A stretch of DNA of 64,000 bases from Anarhynchus alexandrinus (taxonomy: Eukaryota; Chordata; Aves; Charadriiformes; Charadriidae), in NCBI GenBank assembly GCA_008711295.1, contig VUYV01000181.1, positions 1,909,132 through 1,973,131 of the forward strand, read 5' to 3'. The notes beneath the pieces are model-generated. The model was given only the letters and a program-made list of their open reading frames with translations. It was not told the origin of the DNA and did not search any database. Shown in pieces: positions 46,011 through 58,160 of this stretch. The translations under genes were made by a program, and so were the position numbers. Position 1 is the stretch's first letter. Every line of letters starts with the position of its first letter.

Positions 46011-47607
46011 GGATTTTAGGGGACTGCGTGTTTTGCAGGCTCACCTGCAGGACGGGAGACCCGCACTAGACAGCCGGGGAAGTTCAAGACAAGCCAGCAC
46101 TTCCCTTGACAATGCTGATTTCTCCTATTTCTGTGTGGTGAGAATGACGACCGCCTTTGCTGTAGGATGTTGCCAGGCTGGCTGTCTCCTAACGCAAGGA
46201 TGTCTCGGGCTCCACACAACAGACCACGCTCTGTGCGTGACAGAACAGCACACTGCAGTAGCAGAGGGAATAGCAACAACATGCAAGGGCAGACGGGGAA
46301 GAATGAGCAACTGTAAAGGCAGCTGTCTCTTAGGCCAGGCAAAGAAAACTTCTGCTGGACTCAGAAGATGGTTTAAACGAAGAAGCAAGTGCTTGAGAAA
46401 GAGACCTTGGAAGATGGAGATGCCTCTGTCTGTTTACAACTTGAAGGGTATGATTGAAGACGTGCTGGACAGATTCTTGGCAGACAGAAATGGGCATTCA
46501 CTAATTTACATCTCCTGAGGATCCACTTCTCCTCTACTATCGCGTCAGCTGGGACATAAATAAATCTAACGTAAAGAATAAATTTGCATGGCATTTTTAT
46601 CTGGAAGGACCCCAATGGAACACGTTTAGCACTTCGTCTGCCATCAAAGTGTAGTCGCCACAAAGGTTAAGTACAGCAGCTCCTCAGGTACAGCGAAATA
46701 GATCAAGTTCATGGCATCCATTGGAAATTGCATGAAGGAGGCATGGTACAAATACAGTCTATGCCTTCTGGAATTTAGCCAGTACACTGAGACTAAGTCC
46801 TCAGCATTTGTAAAGACCTTTTTGCAACCCAGAGGTAGAATTTTGATTTGATTTCCAAGATCTCTTCTGAACAATAGTACCATGTGCTGTGGACATAGCA
46901 TCAAACCATGAAGGAAGACTGTCTTGCTACTCAGTAACACCTCCTCCCATCATCCGGTCCACAGTTCATCCTGCGAACATCTCCTATCCAAGTTCTCCTC
47001 TGGCCGTGGTTCAGGCTCATGTGCAAGCTAGGCAAAACAACACACGTTTTCTCCTGGCTATATACGTATGCCAGCAGATGTTTGAGCTGAGATTTTCAAG
47101 ATGCGTAAGGTCTTTTGGGGATGTAATCCCTCATGTGAAAATCCCTAGTTTCCTAAAGCAAGCTTTTGAGTCCTGGAATCACACACTGTCCAAAAAGAGG
47201 CATCCAGTGCATTTTAAGGACAAGGTGTTTTTATCTGAAACGCTAAATCATCTTTTCACAGCAGTGAATTACTGAAACTGTTATTGAGCAGTTCCTGAAA
47301 TGAAACAGAGGACTGACCTCTACCACGTCTCCAACTAACATGAATTCAGGCCAACAAGGTCAACTAAGAATCACTTGCACCCTTTGCGTTCTCACAGCTC
47401 CTTAGGAAACACTACTGAAAGAACCCTACAATGTGTCAGTGAATGGCACAGGAATTCAGGGGAAAAAAAAGAATATCAGGTAATTTCATCTGACCATTAT
47501 CCTCGATAAGTGCAATTACCAGAAAAGGGCATTTGCTGCCTGCCGACATGTACCGTTCCTTCCCACTTAACATTAATATATCCATTGCTTTTATTAGGCA
47601 AATAACC
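46011..47607. other. Unique non-coding DNA
   Basis: No recognised gene. The 161-codon plus frame at 46033-46518 and 128-codon frame at 46889-47275 have no domain, signal peptide or family resemblance, and the opposite strand is also open. I treat them as chance frames. Confidence 0.45.
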
Positions 47608-47655
47608 AGAGACTCAGTTCAAAATTGGAACCCCATTTTGCTAGGTATTACAAAT
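47608..47655 (+). repeat. Fragment of ancient amniote SINE
   Basis: GACTCAGTTCAAAATTGGAA followed by CCCCATTTTGCTAGGTATTA and CAAATC closely follows the amniote SINE segment GACCAGGACCCCATTGTGCTAGGTGCTGTACAAACA. It is a short remnant of the family seen more completely at 29971. Confidence 0.4.
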
Positions 47656-48494
47656 CCAGAGATCTGGATGTTTGTAATGGTCTAGCAATTCAGAGAGGCA
47701 TTAAGAAGCGCTGCAGGGCTCCCAGCCCCCTCAGCAGTATTTTCTACCAGTCACTTAAAACACAGCTTTGTTTCCATAGGTTCATTTTTTTTAACTTCAT
47801 GGGTCATTTCCATCTATTCCCCAAGTTCATCTAACTAGCTATTGATCCTCTTTCTGATATATCAACATTAAACCATAATATTGAGATCAAGCAAAATTAT
47901 TTGTAATAACAATGAACAGAAGAAGTAGAAAGAAATTATGAGAAGTAGAAGCACTAATGTGCCAAGTAAAGAAAAGTTTAGGCTTATACTTCTGCAGTGT
48001 GAAAAACGTTCAGTGTCTGCAAAACCAGTTAAAATCGTATTTTCAGCAGATTCATAAAAGTAAACAACACTTGACGTGCTTGACTCGCATTTTTTGGCAT
48101 TTCCTTTGGCTTTCTCACAGATTTAAAGGTGAGAACCAAACCAGCCATTAAGCCATCCATTCTGAGCAGTTACCATTTATCTCATGCACCAGATCTTGTC
48201 CACAAAGAATTTCTTGAGCTGGGTTAGGGCAGAAAGAAAATGTCCTGATATAACCTTAGTACAGACATCATTTAGATAACTGTCATAGTAGTTTGCAACT
48301 TTAACCTTCTCACAGATATCTTAAAGTCTAGTATTGCAAGAACCTTACTGCAAGATATACAGCTCTTTGAGAAATCGCAAATATGGTTTCCTAAATTGTA
48401 TTTTCACACCAATCTGAGTCCTACTGGTGATACATCTTACTCAAAAGAACGGGCATTAATAGCCTACACTTTCATCCAGCCTAGCCCTTATTAC
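47656..48494. other. Non-coding DNA
   Basis: No gene was recognised. A segment near 47740-47790 vaguely resembles an L2 3' end but not enough to call. Confidence 0.45.
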
Positions 48495-48695
48495 AGCTCT
48501 TTAGCTCTAAAGTATTTATAGAGTTAAGTTTTAATAAATGTTTAATTAATGCTTAAGATTAAGCTAAAACATCTATTCAACAGCTCTCAGCTGCTATTAA
48601 TATTCATACCAGAGCTCCGTGATTAATGCATATAGGGGTTTTATGACCTTTAATTCAAATTCTGAATCACTGTTTGATTTGGCCATTGTTAACAT
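48495..48695. other. Candidate conserved non-coding element
   Basis: AT-rich, high-complexity sequence with a dense series of homeodomain cores: TTTAATTAATGCTTAAGATT, CTATTAATATTC, TGATTAATGCATATAGG (48620-48636) and TTTTATGACCTTTAATTC, where TGACCTTT also fits a nuclear-receptor half site. There is no open frame, repeat or simple sequence. The density and arrangement match developmental enhancers conserved between vertebrates, but only an alignment could prove this. Confidence 0.32.
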
Positions 48696-48921
48696 ACTTT
48701 TTTGTTGGCTACTCACAGATTGTTTTATGGTTTTGAAAGCATTTGAGAAACACTGGTTCTCTGTGCAGAGCAACTCTACTTAATTTTCATATTAGCCCTC
48801 TTTTAAGAATGTAGTCTGCTTAAATTTTGAAGTGCCTGAAAGGCAACAAGGGACAATGATTGTTATTGCATAACATTTCTTTCACCCAAGTGCTAGAAAT
48901 CAATCAGATCAGGATTTTCAT
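48696..48921. other. Non-coding DNA
   Basis: Nothing recognised in these 226 bases between the candidate conserved element and the SINE remnant. Confidence 0.45.
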
Positions 48922-49060
48922 GATGCTAAGTGCTGTATAAATACATACTAAATGAAAGTCCACATCGCAAAAAACACATCTTCCGAAAAGAAGACACATA
49001 CATAAAGTCTGCTGAGACAGCTCTGCCTTGGGCTGGTCTTGGCAGAGGCAAAGGACCTGT
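48922..49060 (+). repeat. Ancient amniote SINE fragment
   Basis: ATGCTAAGTGCTGTATAAATACATACTAA follows the segment GTGCTAGGTGCTGTACAAACACATAA of the same SINE family as at 29971 (quoted in part). The remainder, with AGTCCACATCGC and GGCAGAGGC-type words, is more diverged. The end is uncertain. Confidence 0.35.
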
Positions 49061-49395
49061 AATAGATTTGACTCAAACTAGAAATGGTACGCTAGAACAC
49101 ACGCTGCTTTATAAATATGCTAATACCTTAAATTGTATTGCTATCATACCAGCAACTGGACAGCTTATGGAGAATAAATGAAACAAACTGCCTTTCTTCA
49201 AGAAAGAAGAATAACCTAGCAATCATACTCCCTACTCTTATTACATTACTTATGACTGAAGAACATCAGCAAAGAATATATTGGGCTAGGCACTACGGCA
49301 TTTGCATGATCCATATACTGAGTGCTATTTATTTAGTGTATAAATGTATATATAAATATATAATTGTGCATAAATAGTGGTTCCGTATAGATTGT
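49061..49395. other. AT-rich non-coding DNA before a CR1 copy
   Basis: AT-rich sequence with TATATAAATATATAA-type runs around 49340-49365. No gene was recognised. Confidence 0.5.
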
Positions 49396-49693
49396 GGAAT
49401 CACGGAATCTTCAGAGTTGGAAGGGACCTCTAGAGATCACCCAGCCCCACTCCCCTGCCAAAGCAGGATTGCCCAGAGCACATCACTCAGGACTGCATCC
49501 AGGCGGGTCTTGAAAGTCTCCAGAGAAGGGCACTCCCCCACCCCCCTGGGCAGCCTGTGCCACTGCTCTGCCACCCCAACCGGAAAGGAGTTTCTCCGTG
49601 TATTTGAACGGAACTTCCTATGTTCCAACTTGTGCCCGTTGCCCCTCGTCCTGTCACTGGGAACCACTGAAAAGAGTCTGGCTCCATCCTGCA
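49396..49693 (-). mobile_element. Young CR1 LINE 3' end (copy A)
   Basis: Begins with GGAATCACGGAATCTTCAGA (CR1 3' tail, complement) and ends after GAGTCTGGCTCCATCCT. The minus strand is open across the region and reads [20 protein letters not shown] and [20 protein letters not shown], the CR1 ORF2 C-terminus, without stop or shift. By hand comparison it differs from the copy at 53051 at about 12 of 295 positions (near 96 percent identity), so the two are of the same young subfamily. Similarity stops at about 49693, an inferred 5' truncation point. Confidence 0.93.
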
Positions 49694-52600
49694 TAAGCCT
49701 CTTTGGCCACAAGTGCTATATGGCCCCTCTTCAAAGATCCTCCAGAGAATGACCTTTTATTCAAACGCTGTACGTGTCTCACTGGCGCTAACCATAGTGC
49801 GGCCACGTGCCCTCACCCTGTGTTTCCCCTGGCCAGCACCTGTCAGAGCTGACTTCCAAAAACCTCTGAAGGGAGAACCCCCCATCCCAGACAGTCGCCC
49901 AGCTGAGCGCGATCCCCTGCTGAGGCAGGTGGCCCATGGAGGAGCGTTGCACTAGCAGCACAGCGGCGATGCTGCAACCAGTCCTTCCCTCCAGCATCTC
50001 ATGCACGTGCTGCAGCGCGAGGCCAAGAGAAGGGAAACTCATAGTGACCCCACAAGAGGCAGAAGAAAAAGCCATGAGGTGGAGCCTAAAGACGCACAGC
50101 CCAGATTGTTCCCTGCCACTAAGCTCCTGCTCAACCCTTACACAAGGGCATAAAGCATTTGTTGCTCTTGGCGGCCACGCACCAGACCTGCCAACACCTA
50201 GAAGCACGCACTGAACGCATCTCAAAGGGAAAAGGAGGGTTGGTTTTGGTATTATGGACATGAGGACCATGAGGATAACTGACCAAAGGCTGTGCTGGAT
50301 TCTCCACTCCCACCAGTTTGTAAATCAAAACGGGACTCCTGATACCTCAGGGTTTGTTCCTGAGCAGAATGGATTCAATTTGTGGAGCTACCACAGTCCG
50401 TGCTGCAGAACATTTGTGGAACTGACTTCACAATGATCACTTTTGGGTTTTTGATCCCTGCTTCTTTATACCATGCTACAACCTGTTAGTTATCTAAGGA
50501 AATAAGTAAGCAATCCTTTCCAAATAGCGTTGGGTTTTTTTGCAAGAGAGAGAATGCAGATGTCAATATCTATATGAAAAATAAGTTACTGAAACACAAA
50601 GCAGTGCACTTGTAGGAACAGTGTAGGAGGAACTGTGAGAAACTATGTCACCACATTGCTCTTTGGTTTTGGGCAGATCCAAGTTCCCCTCCCAATTTTT
50701 GTTTCAATTCTAAGCATTTTAGGACTCTTACATTAGATGGAAACAATACTCAGCGTACTGAAGTCCAGATTCCCATCTGGGACTTAATGATATTGTAATA
50801 ATCATCTTAATAGCGAGCGATGTTGTAACACAGAAATTCAGCACTATGGATCTTTCCTCGTCCCTTGAGGTACCCAGGCTTACAGATAAGAGGAACGTGG
50901 GAATTCAACTCTTCAAACTTCATGCGTCTCATTAAAGTAATAATTTATAGTCTCTCATTAGAGAAAGTGATTTTGTTTTAAATTGTTGTGCATGAGAAAA
51001 AGCCAACCATGAGCAAGGGAATTATTGAAGGTTACGCTTGCTCCTTTATCCACCAACTCCAAGTGGGATTAAATTGCCTTGATGCAGATTCAAATTTAAT
51101 TTCAGAACAATGCATCATATTTCTCTGTGCAATATCAATCTGAAGAAAATAAATTATAATAAGCAAAAAGGATATAAAAATATGATATCAGATATGACTT
51201 GTCTCCACTTCAGCTGAATGACTTTATTGTTAGTCAAAAAAAGAAGTGAGTCATTTCTCTATCCACTGAACTTCTGACTCTGATACATTTCAGTCGCTGA
51301 TGCGAAGGGATGGAGCTCGGGGTGAGTCCAGCTGTCTCCCTTCTTGGAAAATTTTGAGGTTTTGATCAAGACTACAACGACAGCAAGTTTGCTGGTGCTA
51401 TTTATTCAATCAAGTCAAATATTCACTCCATAGCCATAAATCCGATCAGATTTCTTTCTGTGAAAAAGAGTCGACTTAACCAGTTTGGCATATGATTGAT
51501 ACTTTCCACCACTACAAAAAAATAATTTAAAAATGTTTTGACACGGTAAGTACACTACCTGTTTGCTACCATTGAAAAAAATACTACTACTTCTTCATGT
51601 CTAGAAAAATTCATACTATTCTTTCCCAGCATTTGCTCAGGCTCGGACTTAATTCACAATACAGTTCAGCGTCCCCTAAGAACTGCAACGAGAACAACGA
51701 ACGTTTGAAACAACCCTGTCTGAAGGATCTGCAGCAGAGTGACCCTGGTCCTGCTTCCTCAAGTGAAGAACGACACTGGAGATTGATTCTGGATGGGACT
51801 TTTTAGTTCACTTGAGGACAGGATTTACTCCTGTGCAGCCATCTACCACAAAACACCTTTGCTCCGTAAGCTACCCGAGTGAAATTTGTATGGCCCAAAG
51901 AAAACGCAGCTCCATTAGTGTTCTCTGCTAAAGGGTATTAGTTTAAGCCAAGTAATTAATGTTTCTAGTTTTCCTTTCAGTTATAGCTTCAAGCTTTTGG
52001 ACACAGTTTCAATTTCTACTGACAGCTACAATTGTGTCCATCACAAGGGTGACTGTTTCAGACAGAGAATTGCTGTGGGATTCCGTAAATTAGAATGAAT
52101 TTCTTTTGCCTAAGAGAAGCAATAATTTCACCAGGCGATGTCTGTAACACACTCCTTCCCACCCCCACAAACCATGTGCCATGGAAAAAGTCAGTCATAA
52201 CAGCGAAAGTCACCTCCTAAATGAGGATGCGATGACACAAATTTTGGTACTGCATCCCACTATTCAAAAGCAGCATTCTCACATCACCGATGGCTTTTTT
52301 ATTCAGGCTAAAGAGCAAGATAAAAACTAACAATTTGCACTCTGCAAGGAAGGTGTAGACAGCTGCGGGGCTGCACAGAGATACCGTCCTTGATGCATGC
52401 ACCTGTATAACAGGTTTCTGGTTATTTTTCAACAAACATAGCTATTCTCAGAGAAGAAAGAATAATAATATTTAGTTCCCACTATCCTCAGGTTACTATA
52501 GATTATTGCAGAATGCCGTTCGTATCATACCGGAGCTGGCTGAAATTGTTTTTCAGATTAGGCTGTTTTCTTATGGGGAAAATGCTTTTCCAAACACAGC

Positions 52601-53050
52601 ATTTTTTATTTCGTGGAAAATTGTTGACACTGTTGAATGTTTCCATCGGGAAGAAGAATTGCAGCTTCAACTCCTTGCAAAGTGAAAGTGCAAAACTTTG
52701 CCAAGGTTTCACGATGCTAATTGTGGATTGTTTTGTTTTTACCTGCTCTGATTCTTCCTCGGTTTCCGTTGCAAGTGCCAGACGCAGATCCACGCGCGGA
52801 TCGCTGCTGACAGGCACTGCAGCATCCGCAGGAGCGGGTGCACGAGCGGTGAGAATGAACCTCCAGGGACAGGCCAGAATGTGCACGGATGTGGAGAAAC
52901 GACAAGAGCCTGTGCCCAGCTCTCGCACACCTCTAAAGCAATTCGATGGGTCAGGACAATAAAAGCTGTGGCTGTTACAGAGACAGAAGATACCGTGTCG
53001 TGAACAGGAGCACCATACATGAGGAATGCATATATTAAAAAGCAAAGATA
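49694..53050. other. Unique non-coding DNA
   Basis: No gene was recognised. Overlapping frames at 49788-50270 (160 codons, minus) and 52503-53054 (183 codons, minus; 149 codons, plus) lack domains. AT-rich stretches around 51060-51190, with ATTAAATTGCC and TTTAATTTC cores, could be regulatory but are not distinctive. An A-T rich run lies at 51520-51535. Confidence 0.45.
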
Positions 53051-53460
53051 TCATGGAATCACGGAATTTTCAGAGTTGGAAGGGACCTCTAGAGATCATC
53101 CAGCCCCACTCCCCTGCCAAAGCAGGACTGCCCAGAGCACAGCACTCAGGACTGCATCCAGGCAGGTCTTGAAAGTCTCCAGAGAAGGGCACTCCCCCAC
53201 CCCCCTGGGCAGCCTGTGCCACTGCTCTGCCACCCCAACCCGAAAGGAGTTTCTCCGTGTATTGGAACGGAACCTCCTACGTTCCAACTTGTGCCCGTTG
53301 CTCCTTGTCCTGTCACTGGGAACCACTGGAAAGAGTCTGGCTCCATCCTCCTTCAACCCACCCTTTAGGTACTTGTACACAGCAATAAGGTCTCCCCTCA
53401 GCCTTCTCTTCTCCAGGCTAAAGAGTCCCAGCGCTCTCAGCCTTATTTCAGTCTGCTTGC
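53051..53460 (-). mobile_element. Young CR1 LINE 3' end (copy B)
   Basis: Begins with TCATGGAATCACGGAATTTT (complement of the CR1 3' tail). The minus-strand frame 53096-53506 is open for 136 codons and reads [38 protein letters not shown] and [20 protein letters not shown]. This is an undamaged ORF2 C-terminal segment carrying about 110 bp more of ORF2 than copy A. It is 5'-truncated and therefore not autonomous. Confidence 0.95.
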
Positions 53461-54831
53461 CAGAGCACGAGCCCCAGTTTAGAATCCCCAAAATAAGTAG
53501 TTTCACGCGAAACCTGCGCAGCTCTCAGCACACAGTTCAGCGCTCAAAATGGTTTTGAAAGTTTTGCTGCGTTTCACTAAAGCATGCGAAGAAAGAGCTA
53601 CCGTCCGAATCGCTGGGCGGCTCACAAAGACGCGGGAGCGCTGGAGAAACACGGCGGCAGGACTCAACTGCTCTGGCACACCCATGGACAACCCCAGCAC
53701 ACCCGCCCTGCCAGCTCCCTGCCCCTCCGCAGGGCGAGGGGCCGAATGCAAAACCCAACATTCCAACCGATGACACCCTCCAGTGCTGAGAGAACAGAAT
53801 GGGCTCCAGGGGACAGGGCAAGGCGGGCTTGAAGCCATCTGCCCCTCCAGCCCCAGCTCCTGCTCCAGGGGAGGCTTCGGCCGCGCGGCCGGTGTTTGTG
53901 TTTGAGCACGATGCAGCAGTTCTGACAGCGGGGGGGGAAAAAAAAAAGAATATTAAAAAAAAAAAGAAAAGAGAAAAAGCATATAGCCTGACAGACGAAG
54001 TGTCTTTCTGCCTCTTTCCAACAAAGCAGGAAACTGCCCCTTGAAGCTTTACCTCTTATACCCCCTCTACTCAGAAAAGCACCGTTTTGGCATTAGCGGT
54101 CACACATAACGTGGAGAGCAGCACGCAGGCAGGGCTGCACGCTCCCCTCAGCTCTGCGCCCTTGGCTCGGGGAGAATGCACTGGGAACAGAACAGCCAAC
54201 AGGAATAGAAACCTTCCCAGTGCTCGGAATAGGACTTTTCTCCCTCTTGCTGCTTTGTGCTCTCTTCCTTACTTTCAGAAATACAGAATATGTATTTTTT
54301 ATAAGAATACAGATTTCTAAAGAACCGAGTACGCAACATTTTTTTCCCCAAGGAATGCAACAACTGCTGTACTAGCACTGACACGAAGGAGAACGCTTTT
54401 GAAATCCATCTGCCGGGAGAGTCAAATCAGTATTACATTGACCATAAACGCCGCAATTATGTCTTCGGGTTGAGCATTAGTGCTCACCTGAAAAGTCTGT
54501 GCATGGCAGGGATAGCGTGACTGCATTTAAAAAAATCCACTTCTGCAGCTCGCCGCCCTCGGGGGCCAGAGAGCCATGAATGTTTCATCTCCCTCCGGCC
54601 CTGGAGGACGGGAACTACATGTAGGAGCTCTGGGGTGGAATCTGCGCTGTGCATCTGTAAATGAGCATCGCGTTCGAACCTTGCGCTGCTCCGGAGGGAT
54701 CCGCAGGAAACCAGAGAGAGCCGCAGTACAGGGGGGAAATGTGCTGTTGCTGAGCTTCTAAGCTTATGAGATGGCTTCACAGTGTAGAGAGGGATGCCAA
54801 GGAAATAAATTTCATGTTACAAGTCTAAGGC
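53461..54831. other. Non-coding DNA with mixed GC-rich and A-rich stretches
   Basis: No exon was recognised. A moderately CpG-containing region (53580-53900) is followed by a G8-A10 run and A-rich sequence (53930-53979). Overlapping frames of 70-111 codons on both strands show no family. A weak CpG cluster lies at 54545-54740. Confidence 0.45.
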
Positions 54832-54893
54832 TTGACCCGAAGCTTATTAAGGTCAGTGGAAAACCTTCCACTGATCTCGCTGAATTTTGATCT
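54832..54893. repeat. Ancient palindromic amniote repeat remnant
   Basis: The order CTTGACCCGAAGC, AAGGTCAGTGGAAAAC and TTCCACTGATCTCGCTGAATTTTGATC follows a widespread decayed amniote repeat of the type ATTGAAGTCAATGGAAAGACTCCCATTGACTTCAATGGGCTTTGGATC. A perfect 9-bp inverted repeat, TCAGTGGAA / TTCCACTGA (54853-54874), remains at its centre. Confidence 0.4.
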
Positions 54894-55663
54894 AGGTACA
54901 TGATGCACTAGTCTCAACTAGGGTCGCTATCGTTTATTTTTGCCATTGCAACTTTGTGTATATAATTAAAGTTGTAGTTGTTGGGTCCCTGTGACCTTCC
55001 TCCACTAAAATCCCAGGTTGTTTTGGCAGGAAAAATGGCTTCCAGATTTTCAAAGACTTTCTGATTGTAGGGAAAACAAAGAGTTGAAACTTTTACCCAG
55101 GATAAAACCAAGAAAACTGACAAAGAAAATAGACATTAATCCTAAAAATCTCCATTCTGTTACAAAGAAAACAACAACAAGAAAAATCCCAAAGAAAACA
55201 AAACAATACTTTTCTCTACTATTTGGCTAAGAAATTGGTTTGAAAGGTTGTCCTAAAGCATTTTTGTACTTTGACACTTCATACTATAGATATTGGCTCA
55301 ATGCTTCCATACCAGAAAAACAGACTAAAACACCTTTTCGCACATCATTAATCCTGATCAGAAAATGAAGAATTAGTCAAGTTGCTGGGGAAGACTCTAG
55401 TAAACAAATTGAAAAACTTCACTCAGCCGAGATTTCAACCAAGCCACTTGGGTACCAACGCAAAACACGCAGCACTTGTTTGGCTTAAAAATAAATAAAT
55501 ATTTTTCTTTAGGAAAAAAAATCAGATAAATAGATTCAGTCTGTGCAAATTAAACCCTAAATCTGGAACGATAGAAAGTAGGAAATGGGTGGGAAGAGAC
55601 AGATAATTCTATACAAACAAAAATATATGTCAAGTAGCCAGAAAAAAGTTCTGAGCTTAGAGA
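54894..55663. other. Unique non-coding DNA
   Basis: No gene or repeat was recognised. A-rich stretches encode the lysine-rich 70-codon frame at 55018-55230, which is not credible as a gene. Confidence 0.5.
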
Positions 55664-55745
55664 ACAGAGGGCCAGATCCTCGGCAGAGATAAATCAGCCC
55701 AATTCCATCAAAATCAAGGGAGACACAGGGCTTCGCACCAGCTGC
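55664..55745. repeat. Ancient palindromic amniote repeat remnant
   Basis: GAGGGCCAGATCCTCGGCAG at the left, AATCAGCCCAATTCCATC in the middle and GGCTTCGCACCAGCTGCC at the right. It resembles the old near-palindromic repeat GGGCCAGATCCTCAGCTGGTGTAAATC...ATTGAAGTCAATGG. The two ends still show degenerate complementarity (CTCGGCAG against CTTGGCAG on the complement). Family name unknown to me. Confidence 0.4.
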
Positions 55746-58009
55746 CAAGCTCATCCACCAACCAAACTCACAACCAACTTGTATTTTGGGTCCTACAAAA
55801 AATTTCCTCTTGGAGTATAAAGCCTGTATTTATCCATTGGCCTTAGAAAGTATGCACAGCTGTGACATAAGTAACCCCTGCTCTGTTTTTAAATGTATGC
55901 AAACATAAAACGAAGAAGAAAAACGACATTAAAATAATGTTAAGGATTTGGCTCGGGGCCATCAACGCTAGGACATTCCAAGTTAAAGCTGAAACGACAT
56001 CCTTAACCTTAACTCACCCCATTGTGCCTGGGTATTGCAGCTGCTGAAAGGGGAAAATCAGAGCGGTTACGGTCTGGCGTGTGAATGAGTGCTGAGGGAC
56101 TCTTAAATCCATGATTATTTGGCTGCCGCACACCACGCACTGGATCCACGTGCTAGCAATCCTTATGCAATCTTTGCTGGGAGAGGAAAAGGAATATCCC
56201 TCAGGCTGCATTTGCACAGTGACGGGACTTCTGGAGAAAGTAAAAAGGCCACTTTTTTAATTAATGCAGGATCTAGAACTGGGTTTGCGGAGGGCCCGAG
56301 GCGCGGCAATGGTGTGAATCGCTAACCCAGAGTACCTGCGATCAGCGCGTGGACTGGGGAACCTCCGTGCAGCAAGCGATGCTGGGGAAGCAGCAGGTGA
56401 ATCCTTCACCATTCAGTCATTTCTCATTCCAGAACTTTTCAGTAGAGGGTCTTGCTGACAAAAAAGTGACCCTTAATAGAATTTTTTTTCATTCAAAGTT
56501 TCAATACACCAACTCTAAATTTCCTGAAAGTCAAAACTGCTTTTTGTTTCCAAAAGGAAAGTTGAGACATTGGACACACTGAAGATTTGGTTGAACTGGA
56601 TTTCTCTTTTTTAAGCAGTTTAGGTTGGGCAGAGGTTCCTTCTCCTTTCTTTCTCCCTATTTTGGTTTTGTTTTTTTAACCCAGTCCATCTCTTCCTTTT
56701 TTCTCCACTCCTAAAATGGCAGAAATAAAGATAGAGAGGAACAGAAAAGAGAAAGTAAGACTATAAGAGAACAAAGACTATCAACACAGAAAGCCTTCAA
56801 GTCCAAACTTAGGCAATGCCTCAGGAGTGCTGGAAGCTGTAGGTAAAAGCAATTGTAAAAACATCTGCATGCAAACAAGTCGCAATACACAAATATTTGT
56901 AGCTTAGCCTAATATTTGCTTGACTTAAACAATAAACAAACATAGCAAAGCTGGTTAAGATAGTGTTTATGTTTTTTTAAAGAAGTCTAGATAGTCCTTG
57001 AGTTAAAATAGCTGGCGAATTGTCGGGCTCAGGCCACCACGGCCCCCTCTAGCCCAGATTTTGTGCAGTTCTCTGAGTGGCCACACGTACACACACGCCT
57101 ATAGATTCAGCACATGCAAAAAGCACTGAAGTAATTTGGGATAGTCACTAAGAGTCATAGCTAAAGTGCAAACTGCTACTGTGACAATCTCCAGGAACTT
57201 GTTTCCGTAGTCAGCTTTGCCGTTGTTTCATGCAACCAACGGTGTCCAGCACCACCCTTGGCCCCCTTCGCTCTTTGCCTGGAGATGTGAGAGAGAATAC
57301 TGCCCAAAGACTCTATTTTCCAACTCGGTGTTTTATCTCGCAGGAGAATGCACGATAAAAGGTATAAGCACTATTTTTATAGAACATATTACTATGTCGG
57401 AGCCTCTCCGCTCCACCAGGGACAGGCAAATAGCTGACTTGGTACAATGAACTCTTTGTGTTTCTCTGCTTGCACAGTACTGGTAGATTTATGCCTATGT
57501 AAACTCAGCCCTGATCTCAGAGGTGAGAAGAGACAAGGAGGAATGAAAAGACCTGAGGGTTTAGATGTTTTGCTTTGCCACAGCCTTCATCTGGATCATG
57601 CCCCTTTGAACACGACGGCAAACCAGAGTAAATTACAGTAACCTACAGAACGGGGAGGGCCCAGGTGTCTCCATCGGTCCCGCAAGGAGCGAACCATGTT
57701 AAAGAAAGCTTTAAAGCGACCCCGGGACACAGCTCTGGTGAGCTGCATCTCTGCTACAACGAGAGGGACAGTCAAACGGAATCGAAATGCCCACAGACAG
57801 GTTCAGGGTCGTCTGTTGGGCTACACATTTACCGAGGACTGGTTTGCTCATGGAAAAGGCTTAGGCAGCCTCTCCACCACCTCCTCTCTATTCGCACTTC
57901 CCCGTCCTTCTCTGCTGCTGCCGAGAACACTTTATTTCAATATGAAGGTAGTGGAACGGCACAAGGATAGATTACAATAATAATTTAATCACAAAAAATA
58001 AGCTCCATT
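55746..58009. other. Unique non-coding DNA
   Basis: No gene was recognised. A CTCF-like word CGGCCCCCTCTAG (57040-57052; minus strand CTAGAGGGGGCCG) deviates at several positions. The 94- and 101-codon frames at 57665-57980 overlap in two frames and have no known domain. Confidence 0.45.
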
Positions 58010-58160
58010 GGAAAATACTGATGAGTGGTAATATTTAACTGCCTGGCTATTATGTTTGATTAAAGTACAGTGCAAAAATATTAATTAATTGGGCTAGTTA
58101 CATAGACAGCTTTATGTCCTCCAGCAATTCACGTAATAAATTGATTTTTAGCTAAGTGAG
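58010..58160. other. Candidate conserved non-coding element (weak)
   Basis: AT-rich segment with GTTTGATTAAAG, ATATTAATTAATTGGGC and CACGTAATAAATTGAT, i.e. several homeodomain-like and TTAATTAA cores in about 150 bp. Suggestive only. Confidence 0.2.

Noticed and set aside
46033..46518. 161-codon plus-strand frame
   Set aside because: No recognisable family, and the opposite strand is open over the same bases.
47740..47790. Possible L2 3' end (ACTTAAAACACAGCTTTG)
   Set aside because: Too diverged and too short to support.
52503..53054. 183-codon minus and 149-codon plus overlapping frames
   Set aside because: Open on both strands with no domain; no splice or start context supports either.
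53019..53558. 179-codon plus-strand frame
   Set aside because: Antisense reading of the young CR1 copy; the true coding direction is minus.
54665..54685. tRNA B-box-like word (GGTTCGAAC on the minus strand)
   Set aside because: No A box or cloverleaf stems at the required distance.
57040..57052. CTCF-like CTAGAGGGGGCC on the minus strand
   Set aside because: Several core deviations from the consensus.
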